DNA from: Siphonodentalium dalli
Taxonomy: Eukaryota; Mollusca; Scaphopoda; Gadilida; Siphonodentaliidae
Reading direction: 5' to 3'
Assembly (NCBI GenBank): GCA_032622095.1
Contig: CP136061.1
Coordinates: 219,076,373 to 219,140,372, forward strand
DNA length: 64,000 bases
Positions 1-12,800 of the stretch are shown one piece after another. The notes under the pieces are model-generated. The model was not told the origin of the DNA, did no database searches, and saw only the letters and a list, made by a program, of their open reading frames with translations. Within the stretch, counting starts at the first letter, position 1. Every line of letters starts with the position of its first letter. A program made the position numbers and the translations under genes.

Positions 1-778
1 GGGGTTATTTCAGCAAATAAAAAATTTAAGTTTATTATTCTTCTGGAAGAATGTTGTAATCAACGGAGATAATCGAAATTTCAACCATGTCAACTGTAGA
101 ATTTAGAGAACACATAGTCTTAACTACACACAAATGTAAATAATTAGTCCAGTTAACAGCCATTGTGATTGACCCCTTCCCATGGCACCTGACACATGAA
201 TATTACTATAGACGTGCATCACAACAACCCAACTATTGAAAACTCCCCACCACTGTCATCATTTCACGACTTCATCTGTCCCCCTCCTGTCTTCTAGTTT
301 CTCATTCCCTATCTCTCTCTGCCTCCTGCTATCCCTAATACTATCTTCTCCCTTTTTTTTCCTTCCCTAACTCAAATTCAGATATATATCCATTTCCCCC
401 TAAACCATTATTTCGAACCCTTCCCGTCTGATCTATACCCCTCCCTCACTTATTGAAGATGGGGCATGTCACCAAAGAGGAGAAGACTTCATATAAGCCC
501 TTGGGCTTGTTGTCTGATCCTCGTTTCCATACATTTACTCTTCTATTTTGCATATGCGTCATCTGTATATAATGATATTTGTTTGGATTTGGAAATAAAA
601 ATATGTTTACACTAAAAATATAGTCTTTTATTAGGGGACAAATTAATGGCCGATAAACATGTGGCATTGATTCCTTTCAACATAGGGTAAAAAATTAGCA
701 TGTGGTGGGTTTCAGTGTAGAGAAGATTCCTGCGGCTTTATGACAAAAAACTATAAATTATAAAAGTTAAGAACTTAC
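1..778 (-). other. SLC25A22-like intron 5, partial
   Basis: Intronic sequence downstream of exon 5, open at the left edge. It contains a C/T-rich stretch around 240-440. I see no exon, RNA gene or clear repeat unit in it. Confidence 0.6.
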
Positions 779-897
779 TTCCCCTGCCTGCATCCTGTAA
801 CTGGATTTTTAACAGTTCCATCGGTGTGGTGATAGTAATCTGACATAATCCAGCCCCGCCACCTGCAAGTAATTCTCGCTCAAGAGGCAGGGATCCA
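779..897 (-). CDS. SLC25A22: SLC25A22-like exon 5 (third helix and second carrier signature)
   Basis: The acceptor is GTCTTTGCAG before 897 and the donor GTAAGT follows 779. The exon encodes residues 103-141: a Gly/Ala-rich third helix ([16 protein letters not shown]), then [15 protein letters not shown]. This is the last exon in the window; the coding sequence continues to the left. Confidence 0.92.
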
Positions 898-3800
898 CTG
901 CAAAGACAGACATACTTTAATGTCCCAATGTAGTCTCAATTAAGGTAAACAGAGCAGTATAGAATGTTGATTTCAAACTAATGTAAACAGTTGACGAGAA
1001 CTGAATATGGTCTCAAACTATAAAGTAAACAGACGACTAGTACTGAATATGCATTCATAGTAAGTAAACATACTATGATTAAATATTTTCTAAACTAGGT
1101 AAAGAATAGTTTGAATATTATCTGAAACCAACTAGAGGTGGGACTGTCCCAGAGGGACTAAGGATAAACATGCTAAGACAAAATTAGGCATGTTGAGAAA
1201 AAGGGGATAACTTCATTAAAAAAGTCATAATTGCAGGTGCACAAGTTCCCATGGAACAAATATCAGTGTAAAATTTTAAAACGAGAGGCCGATCATGATC
1301 CCATCCCTTGGCGATAGTAAATTACTATGATCGGAATAATAAATTAGAGTTTTGATGTTGAATTATAGAGTACCGGTATACTGTTATGTACTATTATAGA
1401 CAAATGTACATAATAACACAAATTATAGGAATTTATGGGAAAAATAGAGAGACTGGCATATATAAGATAATGCACTGGCACAGGATATGTAATGCGGCAC
1501 CAGCATAGCCTTGGATTAAATGTGAAAAGGTGACCCAGATATAGAAGACTTGGGTTAATAAGTGTCCAATTTAAGTCTACAATTTAATGTATCAAATTCT
1601 ACCAACAACACAGCCACTAAGATAAGCCACCTCACTGCTGACCAATTAATATCAATTATATAGCAGAGCTGTCAATTAATCACTGGTTTTGTTATGCTGA
1701 ATCTTGGCATCTGTATTAAACCTATCAAATTTATAATGACCTCAGACAATCTGTAGAGTGATAATATACTCAGATGATGCAGTCTACTGTTAATAGCATG
1801 TCACATGCATTGTTGAAACGTTTTTTTGAAATTTAAATACCATAGCTTTCTTTATCTGCATATTGGCCTAAGAAACATCAGAAAATGATATAGCCATATT
1901 AATAGCTACTAGTAAGTAGTCCAAAGGCATGGGATGGAATTGGTGAATTGGTTTAATATTGCTCCAAACAAATTTACTAGTAGATAACACAAGATTTTGG
2001 ACCGATTTAAACCAAATTTGGTGTGGTGAATCAGGGTACCCTGACGGAGTTATAAATGGTGTTAATTCTAAATTAAATTAAAAAAAAAAAATTGTTGATT
2101 ATTAAAATTTGTTTTCGTTTTTGTTTGTTTTGCTTTGCTTAATTTGAGCAACGAATTCAATCTAATTTTTTTTTATTAAGAGTGAAGCCATAACTCTGTA
2201 AAAAAAAAATTGGATCAAACCCATATTCGAACTCGATCTGTGTTTTGGGCTGAAAAACTCATATACAAAGTTTGGTTCCGATCCAATGGCCGATCGGATA
2301 GAAAATGTTTGAGTTATCTAATTATGTGTAAAGTCTATGGACGGACAGACATGCAGCCAACTAGACAGACAGACAAGCGAACGTGTGGTCAATCCGGATG
2401 TCGACACTATGTGTATCATATTATGGTAGTGGTTCACATACAAATTGATATTGAAAATTGAAAAATGTAGGAATACACGCTCGGACAAAGTTGTGTCCAC
2501 AGACAGATGGACAGACAGACAGATGGACAAGCTGATTCCTACGTACCCTCATAACTTAATTATGGGGGGTATGACATAAACAGGTATTGCCTACCAACAA
2601 GCGAGTTGTATGTGCCAAAGTAGACTGTGTATTAATAAATATATAAGAAGGTCCACAGAGGGTGAATTTAGTGACGCTATCCCTCATAGTGGGCTAGCAT
2701 TACCAAATTCACCCTCTGGGGACCTCATTCTGCTTGGGCCTCAACTGCTATGGGAGACCTATGATCCTATTGAATTTCCGCAGTTGAAGTTGCCATTAAT
2801 CACCTGGAATATGCATTTTATCTTCTGCAAATTGGGGTATTTAGAAACTTCTCAAAAGGGAAAAAGTAAAGATAACAATGTTAATTTGAGACTATAGATA
2901 CTTCCCAGAAGATGCGGCCTAAGCAGAATGAGGTCCCCAGAGGGTAAATATGGTGATGCCAGCCTGCTATGCTATCCCGCATAGCTAGCATCACTAAATT
3001 CCCCCTCTGGGGACCTCATTCTGCAAATGTCAGACACATTAAATTCAGGCTTGGTGATGCTATGACTGTGTGTCAATATAAGTATGTACAGCCAAATTTT
3101 ATTTTGAGTCAATCAGGTGATAATGGTTTTATTTGATTTAACCATTTCTATACTGAATGGTTTCACCAATTCAGTTATAAAGGTATACACTGGAATGGTA
3201 TATTGTTCATTTGGAGGGATGATCAGGATAAATTAGTAGAGGACAGTCAGACGAAAAAAATAATGAAAGTGCTGAAGGATTCATATTCATTAGTGGAAAA
3301 TTTTCAGAAAATAAGTTCAACAAACGACCTATAATCAACTGATTATCTGATCATTTCCTAAGGGAACTATTCATCAATGAGTATTTAGTTTTGAAAGGGT
3401 TAATATTACGAGACTTACGAGGCTGTGCGTAAATGGTGCCGAAAGAAATCATTTCCGACTAGCTTTATGGCCTTCTCTGGTGTTATTAGCAAGAGGTTCA
3501 CACCGGATCCTGGAAATATAAATACAAGGAAAACTAAAAGGTGGTTATAGATAACTTGTCAATTTATTTAGGATGAAAAAACATCTACATATTCTGATAT
3601 TATTCTGGGATCTGACTGTGCTGTAATTTGCCTGACTATCTTGAAATTCTTCTAGTGATAAAGGGACTAAAAACCCTCGAAGTGGGTTCATGCGAAATAA
3701 CATAAAAGTCTGTAAAACAACTATCAATAAAAGGTCGGCCGACCACAGTGTCCCCCGACAACGTGGCAAGTCGATGGCTGCTTTGTTAATGAAATTAAAA

Positions 3801-6800
3801 AAAATGTTTAAAGGTAATCAACCCGTAAAGAGGGTCCCCATCTCAACAGATTCCAACAACAACAATCCGATCAGAGGGTCCTATATTACTATTTCTTTGG
3901 CTTTGGGGGTAAAAAATATTTGATTCGAGTCGAGGAACCCATCAAACAAAGCTCAGAGTTATTAGATATTGATTTTTCAAATTTGTTATGTTCTCGAGAT
4001 TAGTACTAATAACTGCCGTAATCTGCTCTGGATGTGTACTCAAAATCTATTCAAACAGACAAGGATGAATAACTCTAAAATCAAGTGGTAATTTTAACGC
4101 AATTTTTACTGAGTTCTGGGCCAGATAGTATTCCCGATAATGAAAAATAATAGATTTCTAAAATCGATATCTAACAAATCTGAGCTTTGATGGGTGACTT
4201 CCTCGACTCGAATCAAATATTTTTGACCCCCGAAGCCATTGAAATAGTAATTGAGAGGAGTTTTATCGGGTTGAGTACCTTTAAATGTTCTAAGTCGAAA
4301 GGGTTAATAATTCCGTAAAAAAATAATTTTTCCGTCATCTATATAAATGTTGCACATCTGCAATATGTGGGTAACAATACTCTGAAGTTTCAAATATCTA
4401 CGATCAAAACTGTAGGAGGAGTTGATTACACCATGAAGGTACCCTCATGCAGAAAATTATAACAAAAAAATTTCAAAGTCGAAAGGCCCATAACTCTGGG
4501 AAAAATCATTGGATCAAACTCAAATTCGAACTTGACCTGTATTTTGATATGAACGACCCACAAAAAAACGGGATTTTCAATTGAACAGTCCAAACTTGAG
4601 TTATCATCCGGAAACCAAAGAAAAAAGAAGAAAATTTAATTTTCTAAGTCGAAAAAAGTCCATAACTATAGGAAAAATCATCGGATCAAACTCAAATTCG
4701 AACTCAACCTGTATCTTGATATGACTGATCACAAAAACAGTATTTGCAATTAAACGATCCAAACTTGAGATATCATCCGGAAACCGAAAGAGTGAGAAAT
4801 TTTCTAAGTAAAAAAAAGTTGAAAAAAGGGAAATAACTCCATAAAAGAACATCGGATCAAACCCAGAATTGCAGAGCACCTGTGTGCTTGGTTGAGACAC
4901 CTACATACCAAGTTTAAATCAAATCAGATTATCATTACTCGAGTTATAACTCCGGACGTACCCACATTTGGGCACAAATTGGGTCAGTTGTCCAAAATCT
5001 TATTGGGTTCCCTTGTTGGGTATGAAAAATGTGTTCTCACAAATAGGCACATGTATAGTGGGTCATCCAATATTTTTTTGTTGGGTTCTGGTTGGGCACA
5101 ATTAAAATATTGTTGGCTGCATAGATCTGTTCAGATATTTTTTGGCTAAAAAATGCAGACATTGTTGAGTAAATTCAAATAAGTTGAAGTCATCTTGGGT
5201 TCTCATTTGGGCACAAATTGGGTCAGTTGTCCAAAATCTTATTGGGTTCCCTTGTTGGGTATGAAAAAAATCTCACAAATGTATAGTGGGTCATCCAATA
5301 TTTTTTTGTTGGGTTCTGGTTTGGACATTATGGACTTTTTTTTTAGGACAAATGAAGTCCAAACCACCTGTTGAGTACATTGACATGAAAGCCAAAAAAT
5401 ATGTTTGGACAAAGAATAACTTGTCAGGGCTATTGGGTATACCCAACAAGGCGGGAAAATACCCAACAAGGCGGAAAATACCCAACAAGTGCCCATTGTA
5501 CCCACAAAGTAACCAATATATGCCCATATGTAAACACGGACGGACGCACGCACGGACGGACGACGGATGGACCGTCGGACGGAGCTGATTACAATAGTCC
5601 CCCGAAAAGTACATGAGAAAATAGATTGACTTTGTTCTTATTTTCATTATTAATATTCTCCTGTAATATTTTACATGTCAAAACCATTGTTATGTAAACA
5701 ATAGTGATTCAGTGGAATAACTGATAAAATTCCAATTAGTCCAATAAGATACCCAAGTTTAATCAAACCTAGATGGTAAACATTGGAAAAGGTCAAAGTA
5801 ATGAAAACTATTCTGAAAATCATATCCAGACTATAATAGTTGAACTTACTACACAATTAGCAGTATTTGTTAACAAATCACTGTAACAGTTCTGTTTACA
5901 AAACAATGGTTTCAACACAAGGAATTTCGTTATTGGAGAACTTTCAATAATGAAAATAAGAACAAACTTTATCTATTTCTCCATGTTCTTCTTAGTGCTG
6001 ATGCTTTTAGACTTTATATTTTTTGCATATTTATAAATTGCAATTGCCTTGGGTGTCTTTAACCCTTTACCCAACAGAAGGGCCCTGTGCCAATGCATTC
6101 TCTTATATATGCGAGTCGACCATAGGTCGCCTCGCATATATAAGAGAATGCATTGGCTTAACACATTAAAAATTATAAAATTGTTAAAGAATGTAAGAAA
6201 AAATGGTAAAAAGTGTTAAAAAAAGATTTTTTTAGGCCAATGCATTCTCTTATATATGCGAGGCGACCTATGGTCGACTCGCATATATAAGAGAATGCAT
6301 TGGCACAGGGCATAACTGTAACTATCACAATGTGGTCAAGGAGCCGGTTCCAATGATATCCATATTTGTATGGTTCTATTGAGACAGACCGAAGATATTT
6401 TAGGCTGTTGAAGCTTTATTTGGCCGGTTTTGGCCGGTTTGTTGGGTAAAGGGTTAAAGGCCTGTGTTGGATTGGAGTCCCAAATTATGTATATCTAATA
6501 ATTCTAATTTTCCTGCCTTACTTTCAGGGATCAAAATATGTTCATAAATATGTGAAGTACTTCTTACAAACAATATATGCCTCGGAATGACTAAAACTGA
6601 AGTCATGGAAATTACAGTAATGCTCTAAGTAATGGACTCCTTAACCACAGCTGAATTATGGGTAACTTTTCAGGATTTAGTCGGAAACCTGAAAAATTAC
6701 CCATAATACTGCTGTGGTTAAGGAGTCGATTAATTAGGGCATTACTGTAGGACAACATAGATATACAAATTTATAGAGGACCTTTTCTTCTCAACAAATC

Positions 6801-9800
6801 GGTTAAAGCAAATTTAAGAATTAAAGCTGATACACATGAGTAAGATTTAGTATTTACAATACAGCCCTTGAAATTAGGAAAGAAAGTGTCAATGACACAC
6901 TGTAACTCAACTTGGGAAGGAGTTATTTTTTGCTGGGCAATGAATAGAATGTTGAAGAATGAAGTAAAGTCAAAAAGTTACAGTAAAGGGCTGGTATTGT
7001 GTAGTTGGAATTATTTTCATTTCAAACATTTCATCAATAAATGTGGGTGGCAGGGTGTGCCGATGGATTCAAATTTTAAATCCAAGATGGCTGCTAGCAA
7101 CAATGGTTTATTACGAATTTCGGAAATAATCGAAGCTCCCATTTAAAGGTCACCCTGAAGATCCATATGAAGTTTGGTGACAGTTTGGATGAGAGATGTG
7201 GCCTGTAGGATGTGCCAAAGGATTTAGTCATGAAAAGAGTAATATTCAAGATTGCATCTGGCAGCAATGTTTTTCAACAGATTTCATAAATAATCGATGG
7301 CTCCAAATCTAGAGGTCATCCCGAAAATACCTATGAAGTTTGGTGATGAACGGATGAGAGATGTGATGTGACCTGTAGGTTGTGCCAAATGATTTATTCT
7401 ACAAACAGTAAAATCCAAGATGGCTGCTGGCAGCCATGTTATGAAATTTGATGGCTCCCATCTAGAGGTGATCCTAGTTATGCCTGTAAATTTACAAATA
7501 TTTTCTTTGATATATGTGGGCTGCAGGGTGTGCCGATGGATTCAAATTTGAAATCCAAGGTAGCTGCTGGCTGCCATGTTTTTAACGAATTTTCAGAAAT
7601 AATCGATGGCTCCTGTCTAGGTCAACCCCGAAGATCCGTATGAAATTTGGTGATGATCGGATGAGTGATGTGGTCTGTAGGGTGAGCCAAAGGAAATTGT
7701 TGACAGACGGATGGACGCCAACCCATGGCAATAGCTCAAACCCTATGCCAATGCATTCTCTTATATGTGTGAGTCCCATAGGGAGCCTTGCATATATAAG
7801 AGAATACATTGGCCTAAAATATTTACCTTGACCGTGTAAGCCAGTGCATTCTCTTATATATGCGAGACTCCCTATAAGAGAATGCACTGTCACAGGATTT
7901 TTAATGTTGCACAAGGGCAACTACCATCATGAAAGGGTTAATGAACTCAATTGAGTCATTTCATTCAAAACAAGCAGTCACAGACGACGGTATCCCTCGC
8001 CGAATTGTACAGTTGGAGAAGTGCATTCTCAATAATGTTTGCATTCTCAGTATGTGCTAAACAAGAGGTGGGATTTTGTCAAAAAGCCTGGCTTGCGAAC
8101 TCATTGTAGGTACTGACATTTGTGGAAATTAGCCATGTGACGTCGTCCATTTGCACCAAAAATAATAAACAAAAGTCCAGTAACTCTGCTGAAAATATCC
8201 GGCCGGATCTGGTTTGCGAACTCATTCTAGATACTGGTCATGTGAACTCATATACCAAAATCTTTGAAATCCGTTACATTTGTGGAAAAGAGCCCTGTGA
8301 CGTCGTCTATTTGCACACAAAAAAATAAACAAAGTCCAATAACTCCGGTAAAAATATCCGGCCGTTCCTGGCTTGTGAACTCATTCTAGGTAATGGTCAG
8401 GTGAACTCATATACCAAAAATCTTTGAAATCCGTGGACATTTTTTCAGGTTATGACTCTTACAAATTCGGGATGGACGGAACGATGGACGGACGGACGGA
8501 ACCCATTCCTATATAATAATAAACTAACCTCTGTACATTCCAATGAATCCTTCATGGCGGAAGGATTTAATGGCACAATCAGCTCTGAAGAAAAGAAAAA
8601 AAAACATATGCATTAATTGGTATATTATGGTCAAGCCGAGTCTGATAACTTGTCTAATTTGATTTTTGTGGGTGGCTATAGGTTCACCAGTACCAAGACA
8701 TTTTCTTTGGCAAACTCAAGGTCTCTACAAACAAGTATCAGCATATATTGGTCACTGTCAATATAAATCTTTTCATGAAATTCTTTACTCCAAGAATAAT
8801 ATTAATAATATGCCCGAAAAATGTAATTCCAGCTAGACATTTAACAGTTCACCCACAGGAAGTTATCAAAAGTCATAAACGGTAGAAAGCTCATTAATGC
8901 AAGCTCACAATTGATCCACTTAATTCATGAAGAATTTCTGCTGCAATGAAATGTCATTTATCATACTCACAGACTTCTGTATAGGAGCTGTCCATTAGGC
9001 CCAGGCTGCTGATTCTGTAGCCTGGTTTTGACTAGATCGATGGGAAAGACACACGTCACACCAACTATACCAGCAATGCTCCCATTTACGACTTTTGGTA
9101 GAATACTGTTGAAAAAAGTATTCTTAACTGATTAAAAATATTGGCTAACCCTGTCTATACTGAATGGATTATCCCATTCAGTTATAAAGGTATGCATTGG
9201 AACGGTCTATTATTCATCTGGATGGATGTTTAGGAGAAATAAGCAGATGACAGATAATAGAAGAGCAGAAGGACTCCTAATTATTGGTGGGAAATGTTTT
9301 AAGATAATAATTTAAAAAAAATGACCAGAATTTATTATCTGAACATTTCCAAAGGGATAACTACTTATCAATGAATATTTAGTACAGAAAGAGTTAAAGT
9401 AACTCTCTTTCAACAGGTTCTGTAGCCTAGTTTTGACTAGATCGATGACACGTCAAACCATCTATACCAGCTAAAAATCATTGACTGAATACATGTTAAG
9501 TTAAAAGTAATATTGGTGAAAGTGACTTCCTTTCTCTTTCAACAGGAAGACAAATTTACACCTGAAATAATTGTAAAAATTCAATGTATTATTTTCATAG
9601 TACACAAGTACTATTCCATAGTACTACGCAGTAAAGCAGAACACTTTTGATCCCAGTGATTCTATATGGGAAGATATCTTATGACAGTGTTACAGTTTCC
9701 ATGTTCAACAATATGTTTGTGTCCATATGAAAAGAAATCTAAGTTTGTAGATGAATAATGATGTATACTGAATATATTGAAGCTTCACCCTAACATGTTA

Positions 9801-12800
9801 TCATTTACATGTGGTTTTCTATTATTTTCACACAAATGTGTATTACATTTGATGGCAGTTCTTATGAAATCCAAAAGTACGTGGGTGTAGGTACATGTAT
9901 GTATAAATTTATAAATATTTTGTCACATAAAAAGATTGAATTATAGCAAGCAAAATGCCAAGCGTGTGCCCTCAACAATTTAACCATTTCTATACTAAAT
10001 TCTCATTGAGAATAATCTATTGTTTTTTTTTCCATTGTTGTACCTAAAGAAAGTCCATTTTCAGGCAAAAATATGTCAAGGTAGTAGCTAGTATTGCTGA
10101 TTCATCTTGCTTATAAGTTGAATGGTGTTTGCTAAGTGGGCTAGCATCACTAAATTCACCCTCTGGGGACCTCATTCTACTTAGACCTCATCTTCTCTGG
10201 AAAGTTTAGAAACTTCTTCACAAAGATTCTATTTCTTTTTTAGTTCAGTTTCTCAAAATCCCCAAATTGGCAGACGACACATTGAATAATCGAGGTTCCC
10301 AATGGGTGTAAAAATCACAATATTCACCATTTGGGAACTTCAAACTGAGTCTATGTCTCCCATAGCAAATGAGGCCATGGATGCAGAATGAGGCCCCCAG
10401 AGGGTGAATTTGGTGATGCTAGCCCACTATATGGGATAGCGTCGATAAATTCACCTTCTGGGGAATTCATTCTGCAAATGTCAGACACACTATATCCAGG
10501 CTTGCATCCAATGAAGTTTTTAACCTTGGTGAATGAAACAGAATGTCATACGGTACATAAACCATCCCATACCTTCAAGTCATAGCTGACCGAGATTTGT
10601 TAGCAAACAACTTGTAAATAGCTTGTAAATAGTGACTCTTAGCACTAAACTTTAAACAGAAGTATGTGAAGATTAATGGTCAGAATGACCCACTTTTTCA
10701 CATCATTGATGTCTTCAAAGTGAATTGCCATCTTCAGGCCAACACTTATGTCAAAGCCATTTAATCATGCTGATATAGTGTATTCAAATTGGAAACAAGG
10801 GTGTGTGTCATAGAATGTAAATTAGGGGAGATATTAAGTGACCAATTAAGAATGGTGATCTACATTTAAATCTCTGCAACCTAGCAAATATTTCAGGATG
10901 TGATATTGAAAATAGTATGATAGACATTTATTTGTTGAATGGGCTTGGAACATGTTTCATCAATCTGTGTTTTTTTTATATTTAAATCTTTAAATACTGA
11001 TTTTTCAAAAAGTAGGTCAGGAACTGACTAACTCCAGAAAATATTTCCTAACAAGATTTGTGCATAAATATGGCTTTCGTCAAGTTTTTTTTTTGCCTAA
11101 AAGATTTAATTTTTAGAAAATAAATTCAAATTGGTTGGCATATGTGTTTCGAGATATTGTCGTGGAAGAGAAATCCATTGACATTCCTTAAAGTTATTGT
11201 GCTTATGGTCTTAAAAATTGTTAAGAGACATTGAACTAAGGACCATAATTCAGGTAAAAAAAATTTGCAAACCTGGTTTTCGAACTTGATCAAGATATTG
11301 TAATGAAAGTTCCACATACCAAATATGAATGGAATCAGTGGACATTTATTCAAGTTATCATACAGACCGGCTTCAAGGGAGGCATGGGCGCGCGTACATG
11401 TATATAACAAAAGTATGCAGTTATTAGGTTTAAACCAACAGAGGCTTCAAGATTATATGGCTCTTTAATCAGATCAAGATCATATACCTTATGAGTGCCT
11501 CATCACATACATGTATGGCTTACTACTAGTTTTGAAGAATAAACTATATATGCATATAGAGATTAATATTATTCACCATAAGGTGTCTGACCTGTTCATG
11601 CCCTCAGGATATATTGTCCTTAGTAGGAACATCCAGTTATATTCTATGTTTAAACGATGCCAAGTGTTGTCTCGATGTATGGGTCAGTATGAAAGACTTG
11701 TATGACATGGTATGAGACTATGGATGTGATCTCCTTCATTTCTGGTGGTCTTGTATAAAGGTAATTTGTCTTGGGGGGTGGGGTATCGCCCTTCAAGTTT
11801 GGAAGTTTTCCGTGTGTCTGGGCGGGAACGGTTAGTCGTCATTTTTATAGCGATCCTATAAACTCCATAATTGTGTTAGGTTCACCTTTGTCAGATTGTT
11901 TGACTTCTGTTTTTGAGGTGGGTCATACATCGCGGGAGGATGTTGTGGGTGTAATGTATGTAGCCATATACTACGGTAAGTAGTTGGGGTGATTAATTAC
12001 AAGATTATAGTTTAGCAAGGGAAGTCTAACTGTCTTAGTAAAGAGTGGGTCGGCATGATTTGTCATAAGTCAATTGCTTGTTAAGTATGATAACTTAGGT
12101 AATTAGGTATTTGGTGTACCAATACTTTTTGTATGAAAATATAGTGTAACTGATTTCGCTTCGGTTATGCTCTTCAGGTGAATTGACACTATATATGCAT
12201 ATATAGAGGATCTCCAACAAGTTACATTGGGACATAAGATTTTATGAAATGAGTTTGATAAATTTGATTCACAACAGGTTGTAGAAGAGTTGTGAATCAA
12301 ATTAATCAAACGAGTTTCATAAAATCTTATATCCCAACGTAACGAGTTGAAGATCTTGTATATCACATGGAAAAAAATAGAGCTTTATGCCGTTTTAATA
12401 AAACAATATCTGTAAAAGGAGCTTAAAAATGCATACATTTACATTGCCAGGGCATATATCTCATCTGAATTTGCGAGAATCATGTATACTTTTTCACGAG
12501 AATCCAGGGTAATTTGGGAGAATATTTACGAGAATTTAGATTTGGATTCTCGCCGAAATATAAGCCCTATGATTGCTGGCTCACACGAGACACTTCACAA
12601 CCATATATAACAGTATTGCACACTCAGGATTGCAAAGAAAAATATAGTCCCCCATTTGCCTCTTTGTTTCTGTGTCTATTTTCGTTAGTGCAACGAAGTT
12701 GGACATGAATTTTACTTTGATGAACAAATCAATCATTTTGTATCAATTGTCTTTGTATTGTTTTTGTTTTCAAAATAGTATTAATCTGCCTATATAAATC

